A stretch of DNA of 64,000 bases from contig NZ_BIFQ01000001.1 in the NCBI RefSeq assembly GCF_003967515.1, positions 1,426,001 to 1,490,000 on the forward strand, in the 5' to 3' direction. The position numbers were made by a program, and so were the translations under genes. Below the pieces are notes generated by a model. That model saw nothing but the letters and a program-made list of their open reading frames with translations. It searched no databases and had not been told where the DNA came from. Of this stretch, positions 18,268 to 26,666 are shown one piece after another; the first letter of the stretch is position 1; each line of letters begins with the position of its first letter. The stretch is from Dictyobacter aurantiacus (lineage in GTDB: Bacteria > Chloroflexota > Ktedonobacteria > Ktedonobacterales > Ktedonobacteraceae).

Positions 18268-18540
18268 ATGGAAAATAATAATTCTGTTGGTGGTGCAATC
18301 GTAAAGATTATGGCTTTAACCGGAGGCGCGATCGCGGGTGCCATGCTTGCTAACTGGTGCGACAAAATATTAACCAACATGATACATGAACGCGCCGAAT
18401 TTGATAAGACGCGTTACTCGCAGGGTCTGGCCTCAAGAGAGTTCTCCAGCCAGGGGAAACGTTTGCCAGATACCGAGCCGCGCATCATTCGCATCGAACA
18501 CGTGGAGACTCAGGAATATCCAGGGGAAGGAGACCTCTAA
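18268..18540 (+). CDS. Small membrane-associated protein, partner of the URO-D-like enzyme
   Basis: A 90-residue protein of unknown function. Residues 7-30 form a glycine-rich hydrophobic segment (GGAIVKIMALTGGAIAGAML) that could span or anchor in the membrane; the rest is charged and probably cytoplasmic. A good GAAAGGAAA site precedes the ATG, and the stop is four nt before the URO-D-like start, so the two are co-transcribed. I do not recognise a family. Confidence 0.6.
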   Translation: MENNNSVGGAIVKIMALTGGAIAGAMLANWCDKILTNMIHERAEFDKTRYSQGLASREFSSQGKRLPDTEPRIIRIEHVETQEYPGEGDL

Positions 18541-18544
18541 GACG

Positions 18545-19516
18545 ATGCCTATAACGATGACCACCGCGCAACGGGTACGCGCCGCGTTGCGCGGAGAGCC
18601 CGTTGATCGGGTCCCCCTGTGCTTCTGGCATCACTTCCGCCCACAGGGATCGGGTGAACGACTGGCGGAAGAGACGTTTGAGTTCTTTAAGAGCAAGTTC
18701 GATCTGGATATTGTCAAAATTATGCCAGATCTACCGTATCCAGAACCAGAGGAGGCGATCAGCGATGTCTCTCAATTCCAATCGCTGCCACAGCTGGATC
18801 TGGATACGCCGGTCTTTCAAGAGCAGTTACGCTGCATTCGTACCCTACGCATGCAATTGGGCCCCGATTATCCGCTCATCCTGACCCTATTTAGCCCCTT
18901 GACCTACCTCTTCAATTTCATGGGAGAGAACTTTAGCGGCAAGCAGCGCGTCATCGAGGGAGCGCGCCAGCAGCCAGCAGCCATAGAGAAGGGGCTGGCC
19001 ATCGTGGCCGCCAATTTACAGAACCTGATGCGGGCCGCCATAGAGGCAGGTGCCAGCGGTATCTTCTTCTCATGCATGGGCGCGACTAGCGCGGACTTTA
19101 CTCCTGAAGAATACCGGCGCATTGCGCGCCCATACGACCTGGAAGCCCTCAAGGGAGCACAAGGGGGCTGGCTCAATATCGTCCACATCCATGCCGCTCC
19201 CAGCCAGGACGGCGATGACATCCACTTTGAACAGTTCACCGACTATCCGGTTTCAGTGCTCAGTTGGAGCGATCGCGTGACGGGTCCAGAGCTGAGCGAG
19301 GCCATGGAGCTTACGAGCAAATGCCTGATGGGCGGCTTATGGGAGCGTGGTCCCCTGACCCACGGCAGCGAAACAGAAATTGAAAATGAGATCCTCTCGG
19401 CCATTACCCAGACAAAAGGGCACCGTCTGATCCTGGCTAACGGCTGCTCGATTCCCGATGATACATCCGAAGAACCATTACATATCGTTCGCAGACTGGT
19501 CGATCAACTGAGCTAA
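18545..19516 (+). CDS. Uroporphyrinogen decarboxylase-family protein
   Basis: A 323-residue TIM-barrel protein of the URO-D superfamily (N-terminal TAQRVRAALRGEPVDRVP signature; later SGIFFSCMGA, HIHAAPSQDG and the C-terminal LANGCSIPDDT). The superfamily includes HemE and corrinoid methyltransferases. The arrangement resembles the uncharacterised HemE-like branch, since the HemE-typical RQAGR start is absent and no haem genes are near. The start at 18545 is set by GAAGGAG about 12 nt upstream; an earlier ATG at 18386 overlaps the small gene in another frame and is rejected. The substrate is unknown. Confidence 0.8.
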   Translation: MPITMTTAQRVRAALRGEPVDRVPLCFWHHFRPQGSGERLAEETFEFFKSKFDLDIVKIMPDLPYPEPEEAISDVSQFQSLPQLDLDTPVFQEQLRCIRTLRMQLGPDYPLILTLFSPLTYLFNFMGENFSGKQRVIEGARQQPAAIEKGLAIVAANLQNLMRAAIEAGASGIFFSCMGATSADFTPEEYRRIARPYDLEALKGAQGGWLNIVHIHAAPSQDGDDIHFEQFTDYPVSVLSWSDRVTGPELSEAMELTSKCLMGGLWERGPLTHGSETEIENEILSAITQTKGHRLILANGCSIPDDTSEEPLHIVRRLVDQLS

Positions 19517-19580
19517 GTGGGTTTAGCTGTGCGCCTGGTGCCTTCGGCCATGACACTACGCGCCTACAGCGCTCAGAAGA

Positions 19581-19648
19581 TTTAAGAGAGGCGATGATGC
19601 AAACAACACGCGTGAGCGCGTGTTGTTTGCATCATCGCCTCTCTTAAA
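19581..19648. terminator. 32-bp perfect palindrome between convergent genes
   Basis: Arms 19581-19612 and 19617-19648 pair perfectly around a TGAG loop. It sits midway between the stop codons of the URO-D-like gene (plus) and the putrescine aminotransferase gene (minus). The outer arm ends in TTTAA/TTAAA but has no true U-tract. A bidirectional terminator is inferred. Confidence 0.7.
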
Positions 19649-19711
19649 GATGAATGCGGTTGCGGATGCGCCCCCGCACGGGCGTCCGCGCCCGCAAGGG
19701 AACATCTATCC

Positions 19712-21133
19712 TCAGGCGACCACGTGGTCTGCGCTGGAAGCGGGAAGAGCATGCAGCGGTAGCTCTGCACCTGGGCCGGAGACGGAGGAGTGCAGGCTCT
19801 GAATGGTGTCTTCCAGTCGATTGAGAACGGTGTCGATCTCATCCCTGGTCATCACCAGTGGCGGCTCAACCCGAATGACACGCGAGTTGTTCAGGGTACC
19901 AGAGATCAGGACGCCACGCTTGAACAGGCCCGAAGCGATCTCGTAGCCGATATCGTCATTCACAAAATGCTGTCCTATTAGCAGCCCTTTACCGGTAATA
20001 TCGGTGTAGATGTCGGGATGGAGAGCCGCGATACCTCTGAGATGCCGCATGAAGTACTCACCCTTCTCAGCCGCCTGCTCGACCAGGTTCTCTTCGAGCG
20101 TGACGTTGATGGCAGCGATGGCGGCGGCACAGGCCAGCGGATTGCCTCCGGTTGTCGAGGTATGGATGAATGGATTGCTGTTGAAGACGCTCCAGATTTT
20201 GGGAGTGGCCATGAAAGCTCCAACGGGCATGACACCACCGCCAAGCGCTTTGGCCGACGTAATAATATCGGGCGCCACATCCCAGTGCTCAACGCCCCAC
20301 AGCTTACCGGTGCGTCCCAATCCGGTCTGCACCTCGTCGGCGATCAAAAGAACCTCGTACTCATCGCACAACTGCCGTAATCGGGGCCAGAAATCCTCTG
20401 AAGGCACTATAGCGCCGGCCTCACCCTGAATCGGCTCCATGACCACGGCCGCGATATCGTTACCCACCTCGCGCGCGATGCGCAGTTGCTGCTCGACCGC
20501 GTCGGCATCGCCAAAGGGGACATGGTAGATATTGTTATGCAGCGGCATGGCTGGACGACGGAAGACAGATTTGCCAGTCAGAGAGAGGGAGCCGGTCGTC
20601 TTGCCGTGAAAGCCGCGTACGGCCGCGATAAAGCCGCTCTTGCGCGTATAAAGCTTGGCGATCTTCATCGCGCCCTCCACCGCCTCGGTACCACTGGCGA
20701 CAAAGAAACTATACTGAATATCACCAGGGGTAATCTCCGCCAGCAGGTGCGCCAGCATACCCCGCAAGGGGTCCAGCAGTTCCTGAGTTGGCAGGGGACT
20801 CTTCTGTAGTTGCGCCTGCACGGCCCCAATGACCTTTGGATGGGCCCAGCCTAAATTGAATAGGCCAAAGCCACCCAGGCAGTCTATATACTCCTTACCC
20901 ATCACATCTCTGAAGGTCGCGCCACGTCCCGTCCACTCGACGGAAGCAAAATCACCCGCCTCGGACACAGACTTACGATATTCGATAAAACCACTATTAT
21001 AATATTTGGCAAAATTCTCAACCGTGGTCTCGACCAACCATTCGGCTTCACTCTTCCCGAGTTGGGGTTTGTGGACAATGTCCAGATAGCGCTGGGAGTC
21101 ATTAAGGGCCTTTAGTAAACCATCGGAACTCAT
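19712..21133 (-). CDS. patA: Putrescine aminotransferase-like class-III aminotransferase
   Basis: A 473-residue PLP enzyme expected to move the amino group of putrescine (or a related diamine) to 2-oxoglutarate. It follows E. coli PatA (YgjG) closely over its length: NSGFIEYRKSV near the start, DCLGGFGLFNLGWAHP, the PLP phosphate site SGTEAVEGAMK, DEVQTGLGRTGK, the Schiff-base Lys in SAKALGGGVMP, HTSTTGGNPLACAAA, and GTLNNSRVIRVEPPL near the end. A non-homologous tail of about 20 residues follows. The ATG at 21133 with GGAAAGG upstream is preferred over an upstream TTG. No polyamine transporter or aldehyde dehydrogenase is adjacent. Confidence 0.88.
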   Translation of the reverse strand: MSSDGLLKALNDSQRYLDIVHKPQLGKSEAEWLVETTVENFAKYYNSGFIEYRKSVSEAGDFASVEWTGRGATFRDVMGKEYIDCLGGFGLFNLGWAHPKVIGAVQAQLQKSPLPTQELLDPLRGMLAHLLAEITPGDIQYSFFVASGTEAVEGAMKIAKLYTRKSGFIAAVRGFHGKTTGSLSLTGKSVFRRPAMPLHNNIYHVPFGDADAVEQQLRIAREVGNDIAAVVMEPIQGEAGAIVPSEDFWPRLRQLCDEYEVLLIADEVQTGLGRTGKLWGVEHWDVAPDIITSAKALGGGVMPVGAFMATPKIWSVFNSNPFIHTSTTGGNPLACAAAIAAINVTLEENLVEQAAEKGEYFMRHLRGIAALHPDIYTDITGKGLLIGQHFVNDDIGYEIASGLFKRGVLISGTLNNSRVIRVEPPLVMTRDEIDTVLNRLEDTIQSLHSSVSGPGAELPLHALPASSADHVVA

Positions 21134-21737
21134 AAAAATCCTTTCCGGCAATGCGGCATAAGCGTACTATTCCACCGGCGATCCGCATACATCGACAACA
21201 CATTGATGCCCGCATATAAAGCAAGCTAGCAGTGCTTGTGGATATAGTGATACCTATCCTCATGGATAGGTGCCATGAGATTCTTCACCAATGGGCCTGA
21301 CCCATCAGAAGCAAAGAAAAAAGACAGTCTGTTCCCGCGCTAATTATCAGCACTAAGCATGCAAAACAATACAAGCAACAGGTAAACAGGCGAGAGGAAC
21401 GTAAAGAAGTCGGCATGTCAACAGAGCCCAGGAGCGTTGACCCTGCCAGGAGAGGGGCTCAGGGATAGCAGGTAGATAGGTGAAAGCCACGGAAGACATA
21501 GAACTTCGGGATGTAGCGGCCTTTTTGTGTGCCTGGAATCAATGTTTCTTTCATAGGACACCGTTCTTGAAGTAGAAGTCAAGTGAAGGTTTCTTCTTTC
21601 AAGTATAGCTGACAGGCTGAAATAAAGCAAGCTCTTTTTGATCAATGAGTGCCATTCAATTTTTGCGGAGAGAACGCGGCAAGGAAATATGAATGGCACC
21701 CTTGATCAATTGGATATGTTCGATGCAGATCCTATGC
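21134..21737. other. 604-nt intergenic region
   Basis: It lies upstream of the aminotransferase (minus) and downstream of the small membrane protein (minus). It contains an ACCTATCC-TCAT-GGATAGGT hairpin (21252-21271) in the aminotransferase upstream region, which could be an operator or leader structure, and a long imperfect inverted repeat at 21638-21709, listed separately. A 93-codon minus-strand frame here has no ribosome site and no family resemblance. Confidence 0.45.
21638..21709 (-). terminator. Long imperfect hairpin downstream of small membrane protein
   Basis: Left arm 21638-21658 (TTGATCAA...GTGCCATTCA) and right arm 21690-21709 (TGAATGGCAC...TTGATCAA) pair over about 18 bases with a small internal bulge and a 31-nt loop. 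It begins about 28 nt after the stop of the minus-strand gene at 21738 and probably ends that transcript. On that strand the hairpin is followed by an AAAAAGAGC stretch, not a T-run. Confidence 0.5.
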
Positions 21738-21968
21738 TCAGATGGGCTTTTTGCGCATAGCGATCCCACGCTGCGAACGCACCAATAACCAGCAACACGT
21801 CATCAAAGAGACCAGGCCAACCACAACTAAAGAGACCTCATAGGCCGGCTGTCCAGTTACAATCGCATCGAAATCGCTGGCAAATAAGACAACGGCTTCG
21901 AGAAATAAGAGCGCGGTTAGCAGTATTAATGTAAGCGAGAACCAATGGTTTTTTAATTTTGCCTGCAT
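21738..21968 (-). CDS. Small two-helix membrane protein
   Basis: A 76-residue protein with two hydrophobic helices (about residues 10-32 and 44-64) joined by an acidic loop, and a basic C-terminus (RSQRGIAMRKKPI), consistent with a small integral membrane protein. GAGAGG lies about 12 nt upstream of the ATG, and a long hairpin follows the stop. No family is recognised. The compact hydrophobic pattern and the 3' hairpin make it more credible than a chance frame. Confidence 0.55.
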   Translation of the reverse strand: MQAKLKNHWFSLTLILLTALLFLEAVVLFASDFDAIVTGQPAYEVSLVVVGLVSLMTCCWLLVRSQRGIAMRKKPI

Positions 21969-22175
21969 GGCTTACAGATACCTCTCTTCTGATTTTGGGA
22001 TCACTAAAAAATGCGGGATAGAAAGGCATGCGGAGTCCTATATCGCATTTCATTATAACATAATTTCTATAAAATAACAGCCGCTTGCTTATCAATATAG
22101 ATGTATGATAATGTACATACTGACGAGGTTCTCACGTTCATTTCTTTTGTCCCCGAATATATAAAAGGTACGATT

Positions 22176-22913
22176 ATGCGCAAAGTATGGAGCAATGCTG
22201 GACGCGTGCTTCTCATTTTACTCATCCTGGGCGTCGGTTATCTGCTCTCTTATTTTAAACCTATGCCAGCAACAGAGCCCGCGTTGAGCGCGATGAAAAG
22301 TAGAAACGCGGTTACAGTCACAACGACCAGCGATGTCATCGCCTTCCAACCCGCGCAAAAAGCCACCCTCGGTTATATCTTTTATCCCGGTGCCCTGGTC
22401 GATCCGCGCGCCTATGCCTACTATATGCATAGCCTGGCCGAGCATGGGATCGCGACGTACATCGTCAAGATGCCATTTAGCTTTGCTTTCTTTGGTAACG
22501 ATCGCGCTGCTAATGTGATCGCGGCCCATCCCGACATCCACAACTGGGTGCTGGGCGGTCATTCGCTGGGAGGTGTAAGCGCCAGCATCTACACCGCTAC
22601 CCATCCCAATCAAATTAAAGGACTGGTGCTCTATGCCTCCTATCCGGCGGCCGATATCTCGAAGCAGATCGCCAGCATCCCGGTCCTCTCGATCTCCGGT
22701 AGCAACGACGGTCTGGCCACGCCCGCCAGCATCAGGGCTAGCAAGCCGCTGCTGCCAGCTGACACTCGATACGTGGTCATCCAGGGCGGCATCCATAGCT
22801 ACTTCGGCGAATATGGCCATCAGCCCGGGGATGGAGAAGCTGGTATCTCACGCGAGAACGCCCGCGCCCAGATCCTGTCCCAGACGCTACAATTTCTCCA
22901 GAGCATCCATTGA
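22176..22913 (+). CDS. Membrane-anchored alpha/beta hydrolase
   Basis: A 245-residue serine hydrolase of the Abhydrolase_5 type. An N-terminal signal anchor (about residues 8-28) puts the enzyme outside the membrane. The catalytic triad can be read: Ser in GGHSLGG, Asp in SGSNDGLATP and His in QGGIHSYFG. Members of this group are annotated as carboxylesterase or dienelactone-hydrolase-like, with unknown natural substrates. The ATG at 22176, preceded by AAAGG, is chosen; the frame opens earlier at 22101, but that segment breaks the signal-anchor pattern. A long palindrome follows 9 nt after the stop. Confidence 0.85.
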   Translation: MRKVWSNAGRVLLILLILGVGYLLSYFKPMPATEPALSAMKSRNAVTVTTTSDVIAFQPAQKATLGYIFYPGALVDPRAYAYYMHSLAEHGIATYIVKMPFSFAFFGNDRAANVIAAHPDIHNWVLGGHSLGGVSASIYTATHPNQIKGLVLYASYPAADISKQIASIPVLSISGSNDGLATPASIRASKPLLPADTRYVVIQGGIHSYFGEYGHQPGDGEAGISRENARAQILSQTLQFLQSIH

Positions 22914-22922
22914 TGTTGCATG

Positions 22923-22987
22923 CGCACTTCCCTATAGTGTGGAATACGCATTATGCGTATGCGTATTCCACACTATAGGGAAGTGCG
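22923..22987 (+). terminator. 28-bp perfect palindrome 3' of the hydrolase gene
   Basis: Arms 22923-22950 and 22960-22987 are perfectly complementary, with a 9-nt loop. It starts 9 nt after the hydrolase stop codon. The sequence after it has no strong T-run. It is one of the series of long gene-end palindromes. Confidence 0.65.
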
Positions 22988-23110
22988 TCATATTTTTGCA
23001 AGGAGATAAGGCAAAAGGAAACCCTGAACCTACGGGGGACATAGGTGTACGTGGAGAGGAAATCGCCGCAAGGGCCGAACCTACGGTAGCATTTTCGTTT
23101 TATGAAGGGG

Positions 23111-23141
23111 GGACGCGCCCGATATATGAGCGGGCGCGTCC
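23111..23141 (-). terminator. GC-rich hairpin downstream of argJ
   Basis: GGACGCGCCCG (23111-23121) pairs exactly with CGGGCGCGTCC (23131-23141) around a 9-nt loop, 33 nt past the argJ stop on the minus strand. The region 23000-23100 between this and the hydrolase palindrome also carries two CCTACGG-type repeat fragments. Confidence 0.6.
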
Positions 23142-23174
23142 AGGCCTGTTTCGAGAGGTTGTGTGATAGAGGAT

Positions 23175-24338
23175 CTATGTGGTGTATTCGCCGTTGATGC
23201 GGACGTATTCGTAGGAGAGGTCGCAGCCCCAGACGGTAGCGCGCTCGCTGCCAGTGTGCAGGGAGACGCGAATGACCACTTCTGATCCTTTGAGATAGGC
23301 CTGAAGCTGGGGCAGATTTTCCTGTCCCAGGGCGCGACCATCGTAGACCACGAGATCCCCAAAGGCGATTCTGACCTTTTCGGGCTGGATGTCGGTGTAT
23401 TCGTAGCATTTGCCGATCGCCATGGCGACGCGGCCCCAGTTGGGATCGTTGCCGAAGATGGCCGCTTTGAGCAGGGGGGAGTTGACGATTGACTTGGCGA
23501 CGCGTTTGGCCTGCGTGAAGGAGGCGGCGTCCTCAACGGTGACTTCGAGCAGTTTGGTGGCGCCTTCGCCGTCGCGGGCGATATCCTGGGCCAGTTCGAT
23601 GGCCATCTCCTGCAAGGCGCGCTGGAAATCGACGAGGGGAACTTCACCGGCCATGCCGTTAGCCATGATGGCGACGGTATCGCTGGTGCTAGTATCGGTA
23701 TCCACGCTGACCATATTAAAAGAGTGGTTGACGGCCTGGTGCAGACACTGTTTGAGCTGATCGGCAGGGACAGCCGCGTCGGTCACGAAGTAGGCCAGCA
23801 TGGTAGCCATGTCCGGCTCGATCATTCCGACCCCTTTGCACATGCCGACCAGGACGGCATCGCCGATCTTACTGGCCCGCATCTTGGGTCGCGTATCGGT
23901 GGTCATGATGGCGTGGGCCGAGACATGCAGTTGTCCCTCACGCAATTCGGAGCGAACGCCCCGTATGCCATTGCGCAACTTATCCATTGGGAGCTGCCAA
24001 CCGATGACGCCGGTGGAGGAAGGGAGGACGTCTCCCGGCTGGATCTCCAATTCCTCGGCCACCAGGCGCGCCACTTCACGGATGTTGGCCAGGCCCTCCT
24101 CGCCGGTAGCGACATTGGCGTTCTTGCTGTTGATGACAAATGCCTGCAATTGTCCATTGGCAACGTTCTCACGGCCAACGGTGATAGCGGCCCCACAGAA
24201 ACGGCTCTGCGTAAACATGGCCGCCGCCGCCGCCGGCACATCAGAGGCGATAACTGTAAAGTCGAGCGTGTTATCTCGAATGCCAACATTTTTCGCGCAC
24301 GAGCGAAATCCTCGTGGATAGAAAGGGAGTGATTGCAT
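23175..24338 (-). CDS. argJ: Bifunctional ornithine acetyltransferase / N-acetylglutamate synthase
   Basis: A 387-residue arginine-biosynthesis enzyme that moves the acetyl group from N-acetylornithine to glutamate in the cyclic pathway. The ArgJ hallmarks are complete: NSKNANVATGEEG, SSTGVIG and the self-cleavage site in GMIEPDMATMLA (cut before the Thr, which becomes the nucleophile), and a C-terminal half with NDPNWGRVAMAIGK. The ATG at 24338 has a well-placed GAGGAAAGG site; the GTG two codons earlier sits too close to it. The gene stands apart from other arg genes. A GNAT gene starts upstream on the same strand, with a 36-nt gap, so the two may be co-transcribed. Whether it is mono- or bifunctional cannot be decided from sequence. 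Confidence 0.95.
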   Translation of the reverse strand: MQSLPFYPRGFRSCAKNVGIRDNTLDFTVIASDVPAAAAAMFTQSRFCGAAITVGRENVANGQLQAFVINSKNANVATGEEGLANIREVARLVAEELEIQPGDVLPSSTGVIGWQLPMDKLRNGIRGVRSELREGQLHVSAHAIMTTDTRPKMRASKIGDAVLVGMCKGVGMIEPDMATMLAYFVTDAAVPADQLKQCLHQAVNHSFNMVSVDTDTSTSDTVAIMANGMAGEVPLVDFQRALQEMAIELAQDIARDGEGATKLLEVTVEDAASFTQAKRVAKSIVNSPLLKAAIFGNDPNWGRVAMAIGKCYEYTDIQPEKVRIAFGDLVVYDGRALGQENLPQLQAYLKGSEVVIRVSLHTGSERATVWGCDLSYEYVRINGEYTT

Positions 24339-24374
24339 GGGCACCTTTCCTCTCGTTTCGGATGCTTCTCACTG

Positions 24375-24851
24375 CTATCTGGAGGTAGCAGGTAGGGTGA
24401 GGGAGAAGAAAGCAGCGTCGCCTAGTTCTTCCCAGCCGTGCTTGATGTAAAATTGGCGCGCATATGATTCGCGAATGCGGCGATTCATCAATATAAGACG
24501 TGTGCAGCCACGTCGGCGCGCCTCCTCTTCTATAGTGGCGAGGAGTTGACTTCCTATCCCATGTCCCGTCTGATCGGGATGGATGAACAGTTCTGAGACG
24601 TAGCCGTCACTGCCACGCATCAGATGGAAGTACCAGTGAACCGCGAGATAGCCCACAACCTGGCCCTGCTGTTCCGCCACTAAAATGGTGTGTGTCTGTT
24701 CGTTTTCTAAGCGGGCAAACCACTCTTCGATCTGCGCCTGCGTCTCCGCAAATGTCTGTTGCTGGATATGTTCTGACCAACCCAAGGCTCGCAGGATAGT
24801 GGTGATGGCGCCGCTATCCTCCAGGCGTGCTTCACGAATGGTTACCGCCAT
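24375..24851 (-). CDS. GNAT-family N-acetyltransferase
   Basis: A 158-residue acetyl-CoA-dependent transferase. The acetyl-CoA loop is clear in FIHPDQTGHGIGSQLL, preceded by the central strand motif GYVSELFIHP and followed by the C-terminal FYIKHGWEEL motif. The substrate cannot be predicted. It lies between the tandem prolyl-tRNA synthetases (51 nt upstream) and argJ (36 nt downstream), all on the minus strand, so it may be the third gene of the T-box transcript. Confidence 0.85.
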   Translation of the reverse strand: MAVTIREARLEDSGAITTILRALGWSEHIQQQTFAETQAQIEEWFARLENEQTHTILVAEQQGQVVGYLAVHWYFHLMRGSDGYVSELFIHPDQTGHGIGSQLLATIEEEARRRGCTRLILMNRRIRESYARQFYIKHGWEELGDAAFFSLTLPATSR

Positions 24852-24902
24852 CTGTGATCGTTCCTTGATAATGTCAATGCTCCCACGAATATACTGGACA
24901 AT

Positions 24903-26648
24903 CTACGAATAATTGAGACCGGCCGCGATCTCCTGCTGAATCACCTGAACAGCTTCAACCAGGGGCACGATGCGGCTCTCCTTCTGGCTGCGCCGTTTGA
25001 GCTCAATGCCACCATTTTTCAATGAGCGCTTGCTGACCACGGCGCGCAAGGGCAGACCGATCAGGTCGGCATCGTTAAACTTGACGCCCGCGCTCTCAAG
25101 GCGATCGTCGAAAAGCACCTCGACGCCGGCGGCCTGCAGGTCACGGTAGAGTTGCTCCGCGATCTCCCTGTTCTCCCCTTTGTCGAGATCGAGCCCGAGC
25201 AGCGAGAGGTTATAGGGGGCCATGCCAAAGGGCCAGATGATCCCCTTCTCGTCGTGGCTCTGCTCAACGGCGATGGCCATCACGCGTCCCAGGCCGATGC
25301 CGTAGCAGCCCATCAACAAGGGCTGCTCATTGCCCTGGGCATCCAGGAAGGTAGCGCCAAAGGGCACGCTGTAGCGGGTACCGAGCTTAAAGATATGGCC
25401 CAGTTCGCTGCCGTGGATCACGTGCAGATTGCCGCCGCAGTGGACACATTGCGCGCCTTCGTAGGCCGAGGCGATATCTTCCCAGGCATCCACGCGGAAG
25501 TCGCGCGGATAATTGACGTTCATTATATGATAGTCAACGCGATTGGCTCCGCCGACAAAATTGCTGCCGGTCTTGAGCGAGGTGTCGGCCAGAATAAAGA
25601 TGTCCGGACTCTTCCCGATCGGCGAGGTGAAGCCGGCGACGACACCCGCCTGCTGCAGCTCCTCGGGTGTGGACATGTGCAGATCAGTGGTATTGATGCC
25701 GGCCCGGCGCAGAGCGTTGATCAGCTTGACCTCGTTGACCTCCAGGTCGCCGCGTACAGAGCCCAGGATCAGTCGGCCGCCCGAGCTGTAGAGGACCGCC
25801 TTCATGGTCTGGGAGGTCGGGATGTGCAGGAACTCGGCCAGGTCGGCGATAGTGGTGCAGCCCGGCGTGTAGACCTCTTCAAGAGGGGCCTCGGGCTGAC
25901 GCTCCAGTTCGCTGCGCACAAATGTGGCCTTCTCGGTGTTGGCGGCGTAGCCGCAGCGATCACATTGAACCGCGTCGTCCTCGCCGGCGTCGGTCAGAGC
26001 GATGAACTCCTGCGAATCTTTGCCGCCGATGGCGCCACTATCGGCATCGATGACGATGAAGCGCAGGCCGCAGCGGGTAAAGATGGCCTGGTAGGCCTCG
26101 CGGACGGCGCGATAGCTCTTATCCATCGATGCTTCATCGGCATCAAAGCTGTAGAGATCCTTCATCAGGAACTCGCGGGTACGCAGCAGACCACCACGGG
26201 GACGTGGCTCGTCGCGCAGCTTGACCTGGATCTGATAGATCAACTGTGGCAGATCCCGGTAGCTGCGCACGAACTCTCTGGCCAGCAGGGTCACAATCTC
26301 CTCATGGGTTGGACCCAGCACCATATCGCGTCCCCTGCGATCCTTCAACTGGAAAAGGATATCGACGGCCTCGGCACGCGAGGGACCGCCATCGGCCGGC
26401 TTGACCTCCCAGAGGTCTCTGGGCTGAATGACGGGCATCGTCACCTCCTGCCCGCCGATCCGATTCATCTCTTCCCGGATAATGGTCGCGATCTTTTGCA
26501 AGACGCGGTTGCCCAGGGGCAGGAAGCTATAGACGCCAGAGGTCAGCTGGCGTACAAAGCCGGCCCGCACCAATAGTTCCTGATTGACCCCCTCGGCCTC
26601 GCGCGGGGCTTCACGCAAGGTGGTGGTTAAAAGCTGCGAACTGCGCAT
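24903..26648 (-). CDS. proS: Prolyl-tRNA synthetase, bacterial type with editing insertion
   Basis: A 581-residue class-II synthetase that charges tRNA-Pro. Class-II motif 2 is seen in KLRDEPRPRGGLLRTREFLM, motif 3 in GCYGIGLGRVMA, and the anticodon-binding domain fills the last 110 residues. Between motifs 2 and 3 (about 220-385) lies the YbaK-like INS domain that clears Ala-tRNA-Pro. The length matches bacterial ProRS. It starts 18 nt after the stop of a second, archaeal/eukaryal-type ProRS gene and should share its T-box-controlled transcript. Confidence 0.95.
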   Translation of the reverse strand: MRSSQLLTTTLREAPREAEGVNQELLVRAGFVRQLTSGVYSFLPLGNRVLQKIATIIREEMNRIGGQEVTMPVIQPRDLWEVKPADGGPSRAEAVDILFQLKDRRGRDMVLGPTHEEIVTLLAREFVRSYRDLPQLIYQIQVKLRDEPRPRGGLLRTREFLMKDLYSFDADEASMDKSYRAVREAYQAIFTRCGLRFIVIDADSGAIGGKDSQEFIALTDAGEDDAVQCDRCGYAANTEKATFVRSELERQPEAPLEEVYTPGCTTIADLAEFLHIPTSQTMKAVLYSSGGRLILGSVRGDLEVNEVKLINALRRAGINTTDLHMSTPEELQQAGVVAGFTSPIGKSPDIFILADTSLKTGSNFVGGANRVDYHIMNVNYPRDFRVDAWEDIASAYEGAQCVHCGGNLHVIHGSELGHIFKLGTRYSVPFGATFLDAQGNEQPLLMGCYGIGLGRVMAIAVEQSHDEKGIIWPFGMAPYNLSLLGLDLDKGENREIAEQLYRDLQAAGVEVLFDDRLESAGVKFNDADLIGLPLRAVVSKRSLKNGGIELKRRSQKESRIVPLVEAVQVIQQEIAAGLNYS

Positions 26649-26666
26649 AGTTACTCCTGCATGAGA

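Noticed and set aside
21418..21699. Minus-strand frame of 93 codons
   Set aside because: No ribosome site, no family, and it spans the inverted repeat that follows the small membrane protein gene.
25152..26576. Plus-strand open frame of 474 codons opposite the bacterial-type proS
   Set aside because: It lies wholly on the opposite strand of a gene with complete class-II synthetase motifs; its translation has no recognisable domains and no ribosome site.
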